A DNA stretch of 43,024 nt from Anaeroplasmataceae bacterium (GCA_016294165.1 JAEDCM010000013.1:1-43024), one strand, 5' to 3'; numbered from the stretch's first letter, positions 26,436-34,468 are shown. Notes: generated by a model from the sequence alone, not told the origin. Made by a program: numbers and translations.

Positions 26436-29210
26436 ATGAAGGATATATTTTTAACTAATTATTCAGATGTTAAGTTTCTTGATAAAATTAAAGATTCTAT
26501 CAATAAATGTAATGCTTTTTATTTCTCAGTAAGCTTTATTAAAAAAGCAGGACTAGTACTTTTAGAGCGTGAATTAGAAGATGCTTTAAAAAGAGGAGTA
26601 AAAGGAAAATTAATCACATCAACATATCAAAACTTTACAGATATAGCGTCTTTAGAAACGTTTTATATTTGGATGAAAAAATATCCGAATTTCTCATGCC
26701 ATCTAGATTTTGAATCATTCGGAGATAATGGATTCCATTCAAAAGGTTATGTATTTGAATATGCTGATGAAGTGGAATTTGTAGTAGGTTCTACAAATAT
26801 AACTAGATTTGCATTACTTAAAAATATTGAATGGAATGTATCATTATGTTCTAAAAATGAATTTGAATCTTATAATGAAAGTATAAAAGAATTTAAATAT
26901 TTATGGGACAAAACATTATTATTGAATAAAGAATTAATTAATTCTTATAAAATAAGATTAGAATATGCCATAGAAAAATGGGATATGGATTATATAGAAG
27001 ATATTAATAATATTATTAAGCCTAACTATATGCAAAGAAAAGCCCTAAAGGAATTAAGAAGATATCGAGATATGGGTGTAAATAAGGCACTTATTGTTAG
27101 TGCGACTGGTTCTGGAAAGACATACCTTGCAGCTTTTGATGTTAGAAATTATGATGCTAAGAGATTTTTATTTATCTGTCATAGAGATAAAATATTGTTA
27201 GATGCTAGAGATACTTTTATGAGAGTATTTGGGCATGATAAAACATATGGTCTATTTGTTGGTGAAAAGAAAGAAGTAGATTGTGATTTTATCTTTGCTT
27301 CAAATATTATGATGTCACAACACTTATCTGAATTTGATCCAAAGGAATTTGATTACATTTGTTTAGATGAAGCCCATCACAGTGCTGCATCTAGCTACAA
27401 GCATATCATTGAATATTTCCATCCTGGATTCTTACTTGGTATAACTGCGACTCCAGAACGTATGGATAATGAGGATGTATTTGCATTATTCGATAGGAAT
27501 GTTCCTTATGAATTAAGATTAAGAGATGCGATTATTAATGATTTGATTGTACCATTTCATTATTATGGAATTAGGGATAAGCTTGTAGATTATAAATCAA
27601 AGGATAATTCTAAAATTTCTAGAGAAATAGCTAAGAATGTAAATGTAGAGTTTATTTGTAATGAAATAGAAAAACATAAACCAAATGGCAAATTAAAAGC
27701 TATAGCTTTCTGTACTACAATAGCTCATGCAAGCTTAATGGCAGAAGGCTTTAATGAAATGGGCTATAATGCTATATCATTAACTGGTAAAAATGATTTA
27801 GGAGTACGTATAAAAGCATTTAATGATTTACAGGATGATAATAATGAACTAGAAATTATATGTGCCGTAGATATATTAAATGAAGGAGTAGATATTCCAC
27901 AGGTTAATATGGTTTTATTTTTAAGGCCTACTGAATCTCAAACAATATTTTTACAACAATTAGGTAGAGGACTTCGTAAATATGAAGGTAAAGAATATGT
28001 TACTGTACTTGATTTTATTGGTAATAATTATGATAGATCAATTCAAATAGCAATGGCTTTAGGTACATTGGGACAATCTACTATTATTGAAAAACCATAT
28101 TTAATGGATTTAGTTAGAACTGATTTCAATTCATTAAATATTCCTGGTGTAATTATCAATATAGATTCCTTATCAAAGGAAGAAATTGTCAATTATATAA
28201 ATAATGAGAATTTCAATACTAAGGATTTCTTAAGTAAGGATTATTATAATTTCAAAAAATATTTACATCTTGAATCATATCCTACACATATGGATTATAT
28301 AAATAGTGATTGTGCACCAGATTTAATGAGATTAATTAAATCTAGGATAAATGGTAAAAAGAATAAATGTTATTATAATTTCTTGCGTCAAATCGGTGAA
28401 GATACATTACCTATTTTTACAAATAAACAAATAGCATTCATTGAAGAGCTAGAAGAATTATTACCGCTTGTAAGAGTAGATGAATATTTAATTATTAATG
28501 ATTTATTAAATAATAATGATTTAGATTTAAATAGAATTGTTGATTTCAATTCTAAGGTTGATATTAATACATTAAATAATGCTTTATTCTTATTTAAAAA
28601 AGATAATTTAATAACAGAAGATAATAAATTAAATATTGATAAACTAAATACTGAATTTAAAGAATATCTATTAGATACATTAGATTATGGATTAACTAGA
28701 TATGAAATAGAATTCAGTGATTATGAAGGTTTATTTAAATTATATGGTAATTATTATAAAGAACAAATAATGAGAGTATTATGCCAAAAAGGCTTAATGT
28801 TTATGAAAGGAACAAAGTTTGATGATGGTACAACTTATGTATTTGTTGGTTTAAAAAAAGATAAGTCTAAACAAGAAAGAACAAATTATAAAGATAAATT
28901 CCTATCATCCAAGGTTTTCCAGTGGGAATCTGAAAATGATACAACATGGGATAATGCGGTAGGAAGAAAATTAATTAATACTAAAATAATTCATTTATTT
29001 GTAAGAAAAATGGATGAAGAGGATGGAATAACATTGCCATTTACTTATTTTGGTACTGGTAAATTTGAAAATGGGAGAGAATCATTTGTAGAAGTATTAA
29101 ATAAAGATGGTTCTAAATCAAATGTACCAACATTATTATTTGATATTATTTTAGATAATGAAGTATCAAAAGAATATTATTTTGATTTTGAAATACCAGA
29201 AGGTGATTAG
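26436..29210 (+). CDS. PLD-like/DEAH-box helicase with DUF3427-type C-terminus
   Basis: This 924-residue superfamily 2 protein combines three parts. Residues ~1-160 are a phospholipase-D-like nuclease module with a single HxK motif (His101, Lys103 in FHSKGYVFE, then GSTNITRFAL). Residues ~200-560 are a helicase core with Walker A ATGSGKT (223-229), DEAH (311-314), GITATPERMD and motif VI QLGRGLRK. The last ~360 residues fit the DUF3427 type seen in this architecture. The PLD-helicase-DUF3427 layout with a NUDIX gene is common in accessory, defence-like loci; an anti-phage or DNA-repair role is inference. SD AAGGAG (26422-26427) fits the ATG. The NUDIX gene follows after one base. Confidence 0.88.
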   Translation: MKDIFLTNYSDVKFLDKIKDSINKCNAFYFSVSFIKKAGLVLLERELEDALKRGVKGKLITSTYQNFTDIASLETFYIWMKKYPNFSCHLDFESFGDNGFHSKGYVFEYADEVEFVVGSTNITRFALLKNIEWNVSLCSKNEFESYNESIKEFKYLWDKTLLLNKELINSYKIRLEYAIEKWDMDYIEDINNIIKPNYMQRKALKELRRYRDMGVNKALIVSATGSGKTYLAAFDVRNYDAKRFLFICHRDKILLDARDTFMRVFGHDKTYGLFVGEKKEVDCDFIFASNIMMSQHLSEFDPKEFDYICLDEAHHSAASSYKHIIEYFHPGFLLGITATPERMDNEDVFALFDRNVPYELRLRDAIINDLIVPFHYYGIRDKLVDYKSKDNSKISREIAKNVNVEFICNEIEKHKPNGKLKAIAFCTTIAHASLMAEGFNEMGYNAISLTGKNDLGVRIKAFNDLQDDNNELEIICAVDILNEGVDIPQVNMVLFLRPTESQTIFLQQLGRGLRKYEGKEYVTVLDFIGNNYDRSIQIAMALGTLGQSTIIEKPYLMDLVRTDFNSLNIPGVIINIDSLSKEEIVNYINNENFNTKDFLSKDYYNFKKYLHLESYPTHMDYINSDCAPDLMRLIKSRINGKKNKCYYNFLRQIGEDTLPIFTNKQIAFIEELEELLPLVRVDEYLIINDLLNNNDLDLNRIVDFNSKVDINTLNNALFLFKKDNLITEDNKLNIDKLNTEFKEYLLDTLDYGLTRYEIEFSDYEGLFKLYGNYYKEQIMRVLCQKGLMFMKGTKFDDGTTYVFVGLKKDKSKQERTNYKDKFLSSKVFQWESENDTTWDNAVGRKLINTKIIHLFVRKMDEEDGITLPFTYFGTGKFENGRESFVEVLNKDGSKSNVPTLLFDIILDNEVSKEYYFDFEIPEGD

Positions 29211-29211
29211 A

Positions 29212-29622
29212 TTGAAGCATTATGAAGTTGTTTGTGCAATTATATATAATGATGAAAATAAAATATTTTGTACAAAAAGAGGGCCAGGAAGAGCACTTGA
29301 AGGTAAATGGGAATTTCCTGGTGGTAAAGTAGAAAAAGATGAAACTCATGAAGAGACTATAGTAAGGGAAATTAAAGAAGAATTAAACTCTGTAGTTGAA
29401 GATATAGAGTATTTAGACTTTTCTAACTATGAATATCATAATATATTTCCATATGATGATTTTTCTATTACCTTATATGCTTATAAATGTAGGCTTGTAA
29501 GTGGAGATTTATCATTAACCGAACATACAGATTCTAAATGGACTTCAGTAGATGAAATGCAAAATATGGATTTTGCGGAAGCTGATAAGCCATTAATTGA
29601 ATTATTAAATATAATAAGATAA
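29212..29622 (+). CDS. NUDIX hydrolase, MutT-like (deoxy)nucleoside triphosphate pyrophosphohydrolase
   Basis: The 136-residue protein shows the NUDIX box GGKVEKDETHEETIVREI followed by KEEL, which binds the catalytic metal. KWEFPGG before it and KWTSVDEM near the end are typical of MutT/CTP-pyrophosphohydrolase-like members. The start is taken as TTG at 29212 because AGAAGGTGA lies 5 bases upstream. An ATG at 29158 would add 18 atypical residues inside the helicase gene. It begins one base after the helicase stop, so the two are coupled and probably act together. A degenerate second copy lies at 34658-34848. Confidence 0.9.
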   Translation: MKHYEVVCAIIYNDENKIFCTKRGPGRALEGKWEFPGGKVEKDETHEETIVREIKEELNSVVEDIEYLDFSNYEYHNIFPYDDFSITLYAYKCRLVSGDLSLTEHTDSKWTSVDEMQNMDFAEADKPLIELLNIIR

Positions 29623-29659
29623 TGTTTTCTATTGCTGAATTGTGTAATGGTTTTTGGCA

Positions 29660-29665
29660 TATAAT
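29660..29665 (+). promoter_or_regulatory. -10 box before the toxin-antitoxin-like RNA repeats
   Basis: A consensus TATAAT occurs 76 bases before the first repeat unit, in the gap after the NUDIX gene. A good -35 at 17 bases is not evident (GAATTG at 29637-29642). Between it and the repeats is a perfect 16-bp palindrome, AAGTATTG/CAATACTT, at 29702-29717. Confidence 0.4.
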
Positions 29666-29740
29666 GATAATGATCCTAATAAACTTGGATTGTTCCTATA
29701 AAAGTATTGCAATACTTCTAAGTTGTGGCATAATATAGTT

Positions 29741-29836
29741 GAAGATACAGTGCGAGGATAACACTAAAAAGAAGTTCCGATTAGAAGATACAGTGCGAAG
29801 GTAACACTGAAAAAAGAAGTCCTATTTAGAAGAACG
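29741..29836 (+). ncRNA. Tandem-repeat antitoxin-like RNA of a type III toxin-antitoxin locus
   Basis: Two near-identical units lie head to tail: 29741-29783 (43 nt) and 29784-29828 (45 nt). Each begins GAAGATACAGTGCGA, contains a small hairpin (CAGTG...CACTG in unit 2) and ends with GAAGT(T)CC plus an AT-rich tail. A third partial unit starts at 29829 (GAAGAACG). A hairpin terminator follows, and then a TenpN-like toxin gene. Short tandem RNA repeats, terminator and endoribonuclease toxin in this order define known type III systems (ToxIN, CptIN, TenpIN). Unit length and copy number fit the CptI/TenpI range. RNA processing is inferred. Confidence 0.75.
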
Positions 29837-29868
29837 TAAATCATGCCTTAGGGTATGATTTATTTGTT
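29837..29868 (+). terminator. Terminator between antitoxin-like repeats and toxin gene
   Basis: TAAATCATGCC (29837-29847) pairs with GGTATGATTTA (29852-29862) with one G-U wobble and a 4-nt loop, followed by TTTGTT. In type III systems a leaky terminator at this place sets the RNA antitoxin in excess over the toxin mRNA. Confidence 0.75.
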
Positions 29869-29885
29869 ATATGAGGTAGATTGTT

Positions 29886-30344
29886 GTGAACTTATATGAA
29901 ATAAGATTATTATAAAGTGAATTTTATAAAGATTATAATTTGTCAAAGTATCCGGAGATGGAAGAAAAAACAAATCGGCCTTTTCTAGTTATGTTAGTTG
30001 AAATTGAAAACAATAAATTTGCTATTCCATTTAGAAAAAATATTAAGCATAATTATTGTTATAAATTTGCAAATACAAATAGAAGTACTACATCCTCAAC
30101 TGCACTTGATTTTTCTAAAGCTGTCGTGATTAATGATGATAAATATCTAGGTTCTTATGCTACAATTGAACGAAAAGAATACTTGGAATTAGAAAATAAA
30201 AAAATATTTATTATAAATAAGTTTAAAAGATTTATTGCAAAGTATAAGAGAATAATGAATAATCCATCTATTAATACGTATGAATATGAATTATTAAATA
30301 AATACTCTACTTTGATATATTTTCATAAAGAATTAGGCTTATAA
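29886..30344 (+). pseudogene. Type III toxin, TenpN-like endoribonuclease, interrupted by an in-frame stop
   Basis: The part after the interruption (residues from 29916) contains NRPFLVMLVEIENNKFAIPF, HNYCYKF, LDFSKAVVI and YELLNKYSTLIYFHKELG, a pattern I recognise from TenpN/ToxN-type toxins. GTG at 29886 has a good SD (GAGGT, 29873-29877) and the same frame reads MNLYEIRLL, TAA (29913-29915), then SEFYKDYNLSKYPEM. The frame and the family-like N-terminus on both sides of TAA indicate one nonsense mutation at codon 10 of a 152-residue gene. Downstream starts (TTG 29940, ATG 29958) have no SD. The toxin is probably inactive or rarely made, unless the stop is read through or is a sequence error. 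Confidence 0.72.
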
Positions 30345-30366
30345 AACAAAGAAAAGGAATAATATT

Positions 30367-30484
30367 ATGGCAGAAAAAATATATTTCAATTGATTGTCCG
30401 GTATGCGATGAATTTTATTTTTCACCGCTAACTGAAGAGGACATTGAAGATGGTGATAATGGACTAAATCGATGTTTTTTATGA
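30367..30484 (+). pseudogene. Small Cys-rich (CPxC) protein gene, frameshifted
   Basis: ATG at 30367 has an SD (AAAGGA, about 30353-30358) but reads only MAEKIYFN before TGA. In the +1 frame the sequence continues SIDCPVCDEFYFSPLTEEDI and ends after NRCFL at TGA (30482-30484). Adding one base in the A6 run near 30374 would join the two. The CPVC motif and acidic segment resemble small zinc-ribbon-like or CPCC-type proteins. Further bases after 30484 remain codon-like, so the original gene may have been longer. It lies just after the toxin and before a strong terminator. Confidence 0.5.
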
Positions 30485-30525
30485 AATCTAAGCCTAATCT
30501 TAATATGGATTCTTTATCCATTAAA

Positions 30526-30588
30526 AATACCTCCTGTTATTTAGTTTTCTAGACAATTACATTATAACAAGAGGTATTTCTTTTTTTA
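30526..30588 (+). terminator. Terminator after the toxin-antitoxin-like locus
   Basis: AATACCTC (30526-30533) pairs with GAGGTATT (30571-30578), and the stem continues after a small internal loop with GTTAT/ATAAC. A T-rich tract (TTTCTTTTTTT) follows. It closes the toxin/Cys-rich ORF unit. Confidence 0.8.
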
Positions 30589-30596
30589 TTTAGTTA

Positions 30597-30783
30597 TTAC
30601 ACATCTTTTAGTTTAAAGCTTACACATCGATTATTTTATAGTTAGTATATTACACATTCATTATTTTAAATATTCTGCATTTTTTGATGATTTTAAAAGA
30701 TGCAATTTTTTTTGTCTACAACTCATTGGCATAATTAAAGTGTTGCGAAAATTGTAAAAATTAAAATAAAAGGTATTGCGAAA
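30597..30783. repeat. Short direct repeats in the gap before the ATPase gene
   Basis: The 280-base gap holds no gene. TTACACAT occurs three times, starting at 30597, 30620 and 30650. The last two are extended by similar ATTATTTTA tails and are 30 bases apart. Nearer the promoter, TTGCGAAA occurs twice (about 30743 and 30776). Such spaced repeats could be protein-binding sites; they could also be chance in very AT-rich DNA. Confidence 0.35.
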
Positions 30784-30808
30784 TATGCACTTTTTAACTT
30801 TTTTAGTA

Positions 30809-30837
30809 TTGAAAAAATGTTTTTTTTTTAATACAAT
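30809..30837 (+). promoter_or_regulatory. Promoter of the ATPase gene
   Basis: TTGAAA (30809-30814) and TACAAT (30832-30837) are separated by 17 bases. The predicted start of transcription is about 20 bases before the translation start, leaving a very short leader. Confidence 0.65.
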
Positions 30838-30867
30838 TAATATAGAGATAAGAAAATGGTGATTATA

Positions 30868-32211
30868 ATGTTTAAAAGAAAGGCAACAGAAAAATTAAGA
30901 AATTGGAAAGAAAAATATAGTAGTAAATATGCTGTTTTACTTCAAGGAGCAAGACGTGTTGGAAAAAGTACTATTGCAGAAAATTTTGCAAAAGAAAACT
31001 ATAAATCATATATTTTAATTGATTTTTCAAATGTTACCAAAGAAATTATTGAGATTTTTGATGATATATCAAATTTAGATATTTTCTTTTTAAAACTACA
31101 GTCTGTTACATCTACAAAATTATATAATCGTGAATCTGTAATAATTTTTGATGAGATTCAGCTTGCACCTAAAGTAAGGCAAGCTATAAAGTATTTAGTA
31201 AAGGACGGAAGATATGATTATATTGAAACAGGATCGTTAATAAGTATAAAGAAAAATGTTAAAGGAATTGTAATTCCGTCAGAGGAAATGAAAATAAACG
31301 TTTATCCTATGGATTATGAAGAATTTTGTTGGGCGTCAGGTAAAGACTATTCAATTTTAAAACAAATAGATGAATATAATAAAGAAATTGGTCAAGCTAC
31401 TAATCGTATTCTCATGAGAGATTTTAGAATATATATGGCCGTTGGAGGTATGCCTCAAGCGGTCGAAGCTTATATTAATAAAAATACATTTCAAGAAATT
31501 GACGTCATAAAAAAGACCATTATTGAATTATATAAGGATGATTTTAGGAAAATAGATCCTAGTGGTAGATTATCAATGATGTATGATGCAATACCTGCTC
31601 AATTAGCGTTAGGTAAAAATAAATATTATTTAAGCAGCGCATTAAATAAAAGAATAAGTAAAAAAGATGAGGAATTGCTTTTTGAATTGCTTGATTCTAA
31701 AACTGTTCTTATGTGTAACAATGTATCAGAGCCTAGTATATCATTAAATTTAACTAAAAATATAGATACTTATAAATTATATCTTTCAGATATTGGATTA
31801 TTTACAACAATGTTATTTAATAACAAATCATTAATATCTGAAAATATATATAATAAACTTTTAAGTGATAAGTTAGAAGCAAACTTAGGATATCTATATG
31901 AGAATGCTGTTGCGCAAATTATTAGAGCTAATGATTATGAACTATATTTTCATACATGGACTGAGAAAGATAAAAGTCATTCATATGAAGTTGATTTTTT
32001 AGTTTCAGAAGGTAATAAAATTATTCCAATCGAAGTTAAATCATCTAATATTAATAACCATAAATCAATTATTGAATTTTCAAAAAAATATTCTTCATGC
32101 ATTTCAAGAAGAATTCTATTTTCTCAGCATGATATATCAAATGATGGCATGCTAGAATTAAAACCAATGTATCTAGTTTCAATAATTATGGATAAATTAA
32201 AACATAATTAA
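30868..32211 (+). CDS. AAA+ ATPase with DUF4143-like C-terminal domain
   Basis: This 447-residue protein belongs to the widespread archaeal-type ATPase/DUF4143 group. Walker A is QGARRVGKST (about residues 26-35) and Walker B is VIIFDEIQ (Asp95, Glu96). IETGSLISI is the sensor-like strand of this family, followed by VYPMDYEEF. The C-terminal part ends with EVDFLVSEGNKIIPIEVKSS, a restriction-endonuclease-like fold with Glu/Asp and E-V-K residues. The cellular role of the family is not established. I choose ATG 30868 (MFKRKATEKL) since GGTGA precedes it; ATG 30856 is possible. Its own promoter suggests an independent unit within the island. Confidence 0.85.
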   Translation: MFKRKATEKLRNWKEKYSSKYAVLLQGARRVGKSTIAENFAKENYKSYILIDFSNVTKEIIEIFDDISNLDIFFLKLQSVTSTKLYNRESVIIFDEIQLAPKVRQAIKYLVKDGRYDYIETGSLISIKKNVKGIVIPSEEMKINVYPMDYEEFCWASGKDYSILKQIDEYNKEIGQATNRILMRDFRIYMAVGGMPQAVEAYINKNTFQEIDVIKKTIIELYKDDFRKIDPSGRLSMMYDAIPAQLALGKNKYYLSSALNKRISKKDEELLFELLDSKTVLMCNNVSEPSISLNLTKNIDTYKLYLSDIGLFTTMLFNNKSLISENIYNKLLSDKLEANLGYLYENAVAQIIRANDYELYFHTWTEKDKSHSYEVDFLVSEGNKIIPIEVKSSNINNHKSIIEFSKKYSSCISRRILFSQHDISNDGMLELKPMYLVSIIMDKLKHN

Positions 32212-32216
32212 TTAAT

Positions 32217-32471
32217 CTTACAGTATTAAATAGTGCAAATTATGGAGTTCCACAATTTAGAAAAAGAGTAATATTTGTTGGAAATAGAGTCGGTAAAACA
32301 AATTATCATCTTAAACCAATGTATGATGATTCAAATTACATTACTCTTGGTCAAGCGATTGCTCCATATATGACAATGCCAGAAAATCCTGAAATTAATC
32401 ATGTATTTTCAAAGCATACTCCTGAAATGATCGAAAGGTTGGCCGCAATTCCAGAAGGAAAGAGCTTATAG
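32217..32471 (+). pseudogene. Remnant of a DNA (cytosine-5) methyltransferase gene
   Basis: The frame reads TVLNSANYGVPQFRKRVIFV and continues through LGQAIAPY to PEMIERLAAIPEGKSL before TAG (32469-32471). The segment NSANYGVPQFRKRVIFVG is the conserved motif VIII region of Dcm-type enzymes. There is no start, no SD and no catalytic PC motif; only about 84 codons remain from the middle of the protein. It lies between the ATPase stop and the HTH gene and marks a lost restriction-modification system. Confidence 0.8.
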
Positions 32472-32510
32472 AAAAATTATTTTTTAATGTGTTGAATGGA
32501 AGCTGTATTT

Positions 32511-33524
32511 ATGAAAAAAAGTAATAGTAAATTTATACAAACTAAAAGCCGTCGTGAAATTATTAGTGCAAATATTGATAATTTAATTGATGAAAGAAAT
32601 ATGACACCTACTGAATTTCAAGAAAAAATGGGAATGTCAAAACAAGATTACTATAAAAAGAAAAGCGTGAATGGCTCCTCATATAATGAAGAGGATATTA
32701 TGAAAGCTGCAAAAATTTTAGATGTAACGATTAATGACATTTATTATGATAAGGAAGAAAAGAAGTCTGTAGAAGTATTAAGAATAAGAAAATATGATCC
32801 AATAATGGCCCAACAACAAGTTAAAATAAAATTACTTAATCCAAGCTTTGAAAGGCCATCAGAAATATTATCTCAAGTTATAGGTATAACCATTATATTA
32901 ATGGTAATTATATATTTTATTTCTAAGTATTCTGTTTTTTATTCATTAATGTCATTATTTATTCCTATGTTTGTTGTATATTATATGAAGTCATCGTTTG
33001 GAATCGAGAAAACTTATATAATAAATTATTTAGATGACATTTATTATGAAATCAAGTATGAAAACAATAATAAGTTAAATATTTTGCAATTATTAAGAGC
33101 TATTTCAGTTATTAGTTTTTCTTTTCCTTCTATAATCCTCACATTTACTGGAGTAGGAAATGAATCTATTAGTTCTATGTCAATGTATTCAATTAGTACT
33201 TTTATTTCAATGGTAATTGGTATTGTTTGTTTATTTGTATTTATTCCTAAGAAATTTAAGAAGAAAATTTATCAGAATGAAATTAAAGGCTACTATGCAT
33301 CTTTAGTTTATTTAATAGCTATATCAATTACAAATGTTTTTGCAACAAACTTATTTTCTATAAATAAGAATTACTGGTATATAACAATGTCAGCAATTAT
33401 TTCAATGATTATTGCCTCTATTGAGTTTGTTATTACCTCGAAAAAATATAATGAATATAAACTGATGTATGAAGAATACAATCAAAAGGAGCGTGAATTA
33501 TTTCCTAAAGATTATAAATTCTAG
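32511..33524 (+). CDS. Membrane-anchored HTH (XRE-like) regulator
   Basis: The 337-residue protein has an N-terminal Cro/C1-type helix-turn-helix (about residues 15-75: IDNLIDERNMTPTEFQEKMG, then MSKQDYYKKKS). A cytoplasmic linker follows, then about six hydrophobic helices from residue ~120 (LSQVIGITIILMVIIYFIS) to ~315. It probably senses a membrane signal and binds DNA; the target is unknown. The ATG at 32511 is preferred because GGAAG is suitably spaced; an ATG at 32496 has no SD. Two related palindromes overlap its stop codon and lie upstream of the EndoU-type toxin gene. Confidence 0.7.
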   Translation: MKKSNSKFIQTKSRREIISANIDNLIDERNMTPTEFQEKMGMSKQDYYKKKSVNGSSYNEEDIMKAAKILDVTINDIYYDKEEKKSVEVLRIRKYDPIMAQQQVKIKLLNPSFERPSEILSQVIGITIILMVIIYFISKYSVFYSLMSLFIPMFVVYYMKSSFGIEKTYIINYLDDIYYEIKYENNNKLNILQLLRAISVISFSFPSIILTFTGVGNESISSMSMYSISTFISMVIGIVCLFVFIPKKFKKKIYQNEIKGYYASLVYLIAISITNVFATNLFSINKNYWYITMSAIISMIIASIEFVITSKKYNEYKLMYEEYNQKERELFPKDYKF

Positions 33525-33571
33525 TATCCAGAATAGATACCTTGTGGAAAGTGGTATCTAAATTAGATACT
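33523..33571. promoter_or_regulatory. Two tandem imperfect palindromes between HTH and toxin genes
   Basis: Site 1 (33523-33541) and site 2 (33553-33571) are 19-bp elements of the form RGTATCnnAnATnAGATACY, matching each other at 14 of 19 positions with centres 30 bp apart. Right and left halves of the two sites (TAGATACC/GGTATCTA) can also pair as an 8-bp RNA hairpin before TTTCCCTTTTATT. They may therefore be operators, a terminator for the HTH gene, or both. Confidence 0.5.
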
Positions 33572-33654
33572 TTCCCTTTTATTAGAAAAATGCATGTTAA
33601 AATCATGCTGTAATTTGATTTATAACAAAAATCTAATGAAGGGAGGTATCAATT

Positions 33655-34140
33655 ATGGGTTTCATTAAGTGGTTGTTTGGTAAAAAAGAAAATATTTCAT
33701 CATCCGCAATAGAACATTCTTCAAAGGGAAATTATCAACCTAATGGAAGAATTAAAGGTGGGGGTCATGGAGAAGAATGTATAAAACATTTAAAAGAAAA
33801 CGAAATAGATTTTAATATTCTAAAAACTTATAATAATGGAGTAAGGGTTGGGAATATTCCTAGTCATAAAGAACCGAAAAAACGCAGTGGATTGACACAA
33901 ACCTGGTTTCCAAAAAGTTGGAAAAGAGATACAATAAAAAGAGCTGGCTAGGTTGTAGGTAGAGGAAATAAATATCCTGATGGAAAGGTTAAAAGTGGAC
34001 ATTATTCTAATGTTAATGTTGGTATAATTAGAACTAATGGGAAGGTTTCTACTATATTTCCTATGTCTATACAAAAAAATAAGAAAGGAATTGAAATTCA
34101 TGAACAAAGAAAGACTCACAGAACTAATCGAAAAAAATAA
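33655..34140 (+). pseudogene. EndoU-type ribonuclease toxin with in-frame TAG
   Basis: A strong SD (AAGGGAGG, 33639-33646) precedes ATG 33655. The protein has about 35 variable residues and then GGGHGEECIKHLKENEIDFN, YNNGVRVGNIPSHK and LTQTWFPKSW. This is the EndoU-like toxin pattern, with candidate catalytic His38 and His71. TAG at 33949-33951 ends translation after 98 residues. The same frame stays open for 62 more codons (VVGRGNKYPDGK, VGIIRTNGKVSTIFP) that carry the rest of the fold. Related proteins read AGE at this point, so a GAG-to-TAG change is likely. The short N-terminus lacks any secretion domain. The probable immunity gene overlaps the 3' end. Confidence 0.7.
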
Positions 34141-34402
34141 AAATATAGATTTGGAGGATGATTTCGCTCATAATTCTATATGGAATGAAATGCTAGAAAT
34201 TTTAAGTCAGGATTTAAATGACACAATAACATTTTTAGAAAATATTACTGCAGAAGAATTAGAATACATACGTTCGATATTTGATGATTTGAGCGAACAT
34301 TTTAAATCACAAGAGCTTATTGAGTGCATGGAAAGAAATGCCTTAAGAACTGGTGTTGATTGTTCTGTTGATATAGAATATGCTAAAAAAGCATTAGAGT
34401 AA
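34100..34402 (+). CDS. Probable immunity protein for the EndoU-type toxin
   Basis: This acidic 100-residue helical protein begins MNKERLTELIEKNKNIDLED. It is small, rich in Asp/Glu and lies directly behind the toxin, as immunity proteins of polymorphic toxins do. I assign it by this context and by a remembered similarity to immunity genes beside EndoU toxins; no catalytic motif is visible. The ATG at 34100 follows AAAGGA (34084-34089); an in-frame ATG at 34037 is within the toxin frame's essential part. It overlaps the toxin's original stop by 41 bases. It appears intact while the toxin is interrupted. Confidence 0.6.
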   Translation: MNKERLTELIEKNKNIDLEDDFAHNSIWNEMLEILSQDLNDTITFLENITAEELEYIRSIFDDLSEHFKSQELIECMERNALRTGVDCSVDIEYAKKALE

Positions 34403-34468
34403 TCAATCAGTACTCATAATGTTAAGAATTAATAATTTGTTATAAATTTTTATTACTAAAGTAATAAC

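Noticed and set aside
29741..29836. CRISPR array
   Set aside because: Only two adjacent units exist with no unique spacers between them, and no cas gene is present.
29913..33951. Stop-codon read-through as a code feature (TAA in the toxin, TAG in the EndoU-type gene)
   Set aside because: Both codons end other genes in the window normally (for example TAG after the helicase), so mutation is the simpler reading.
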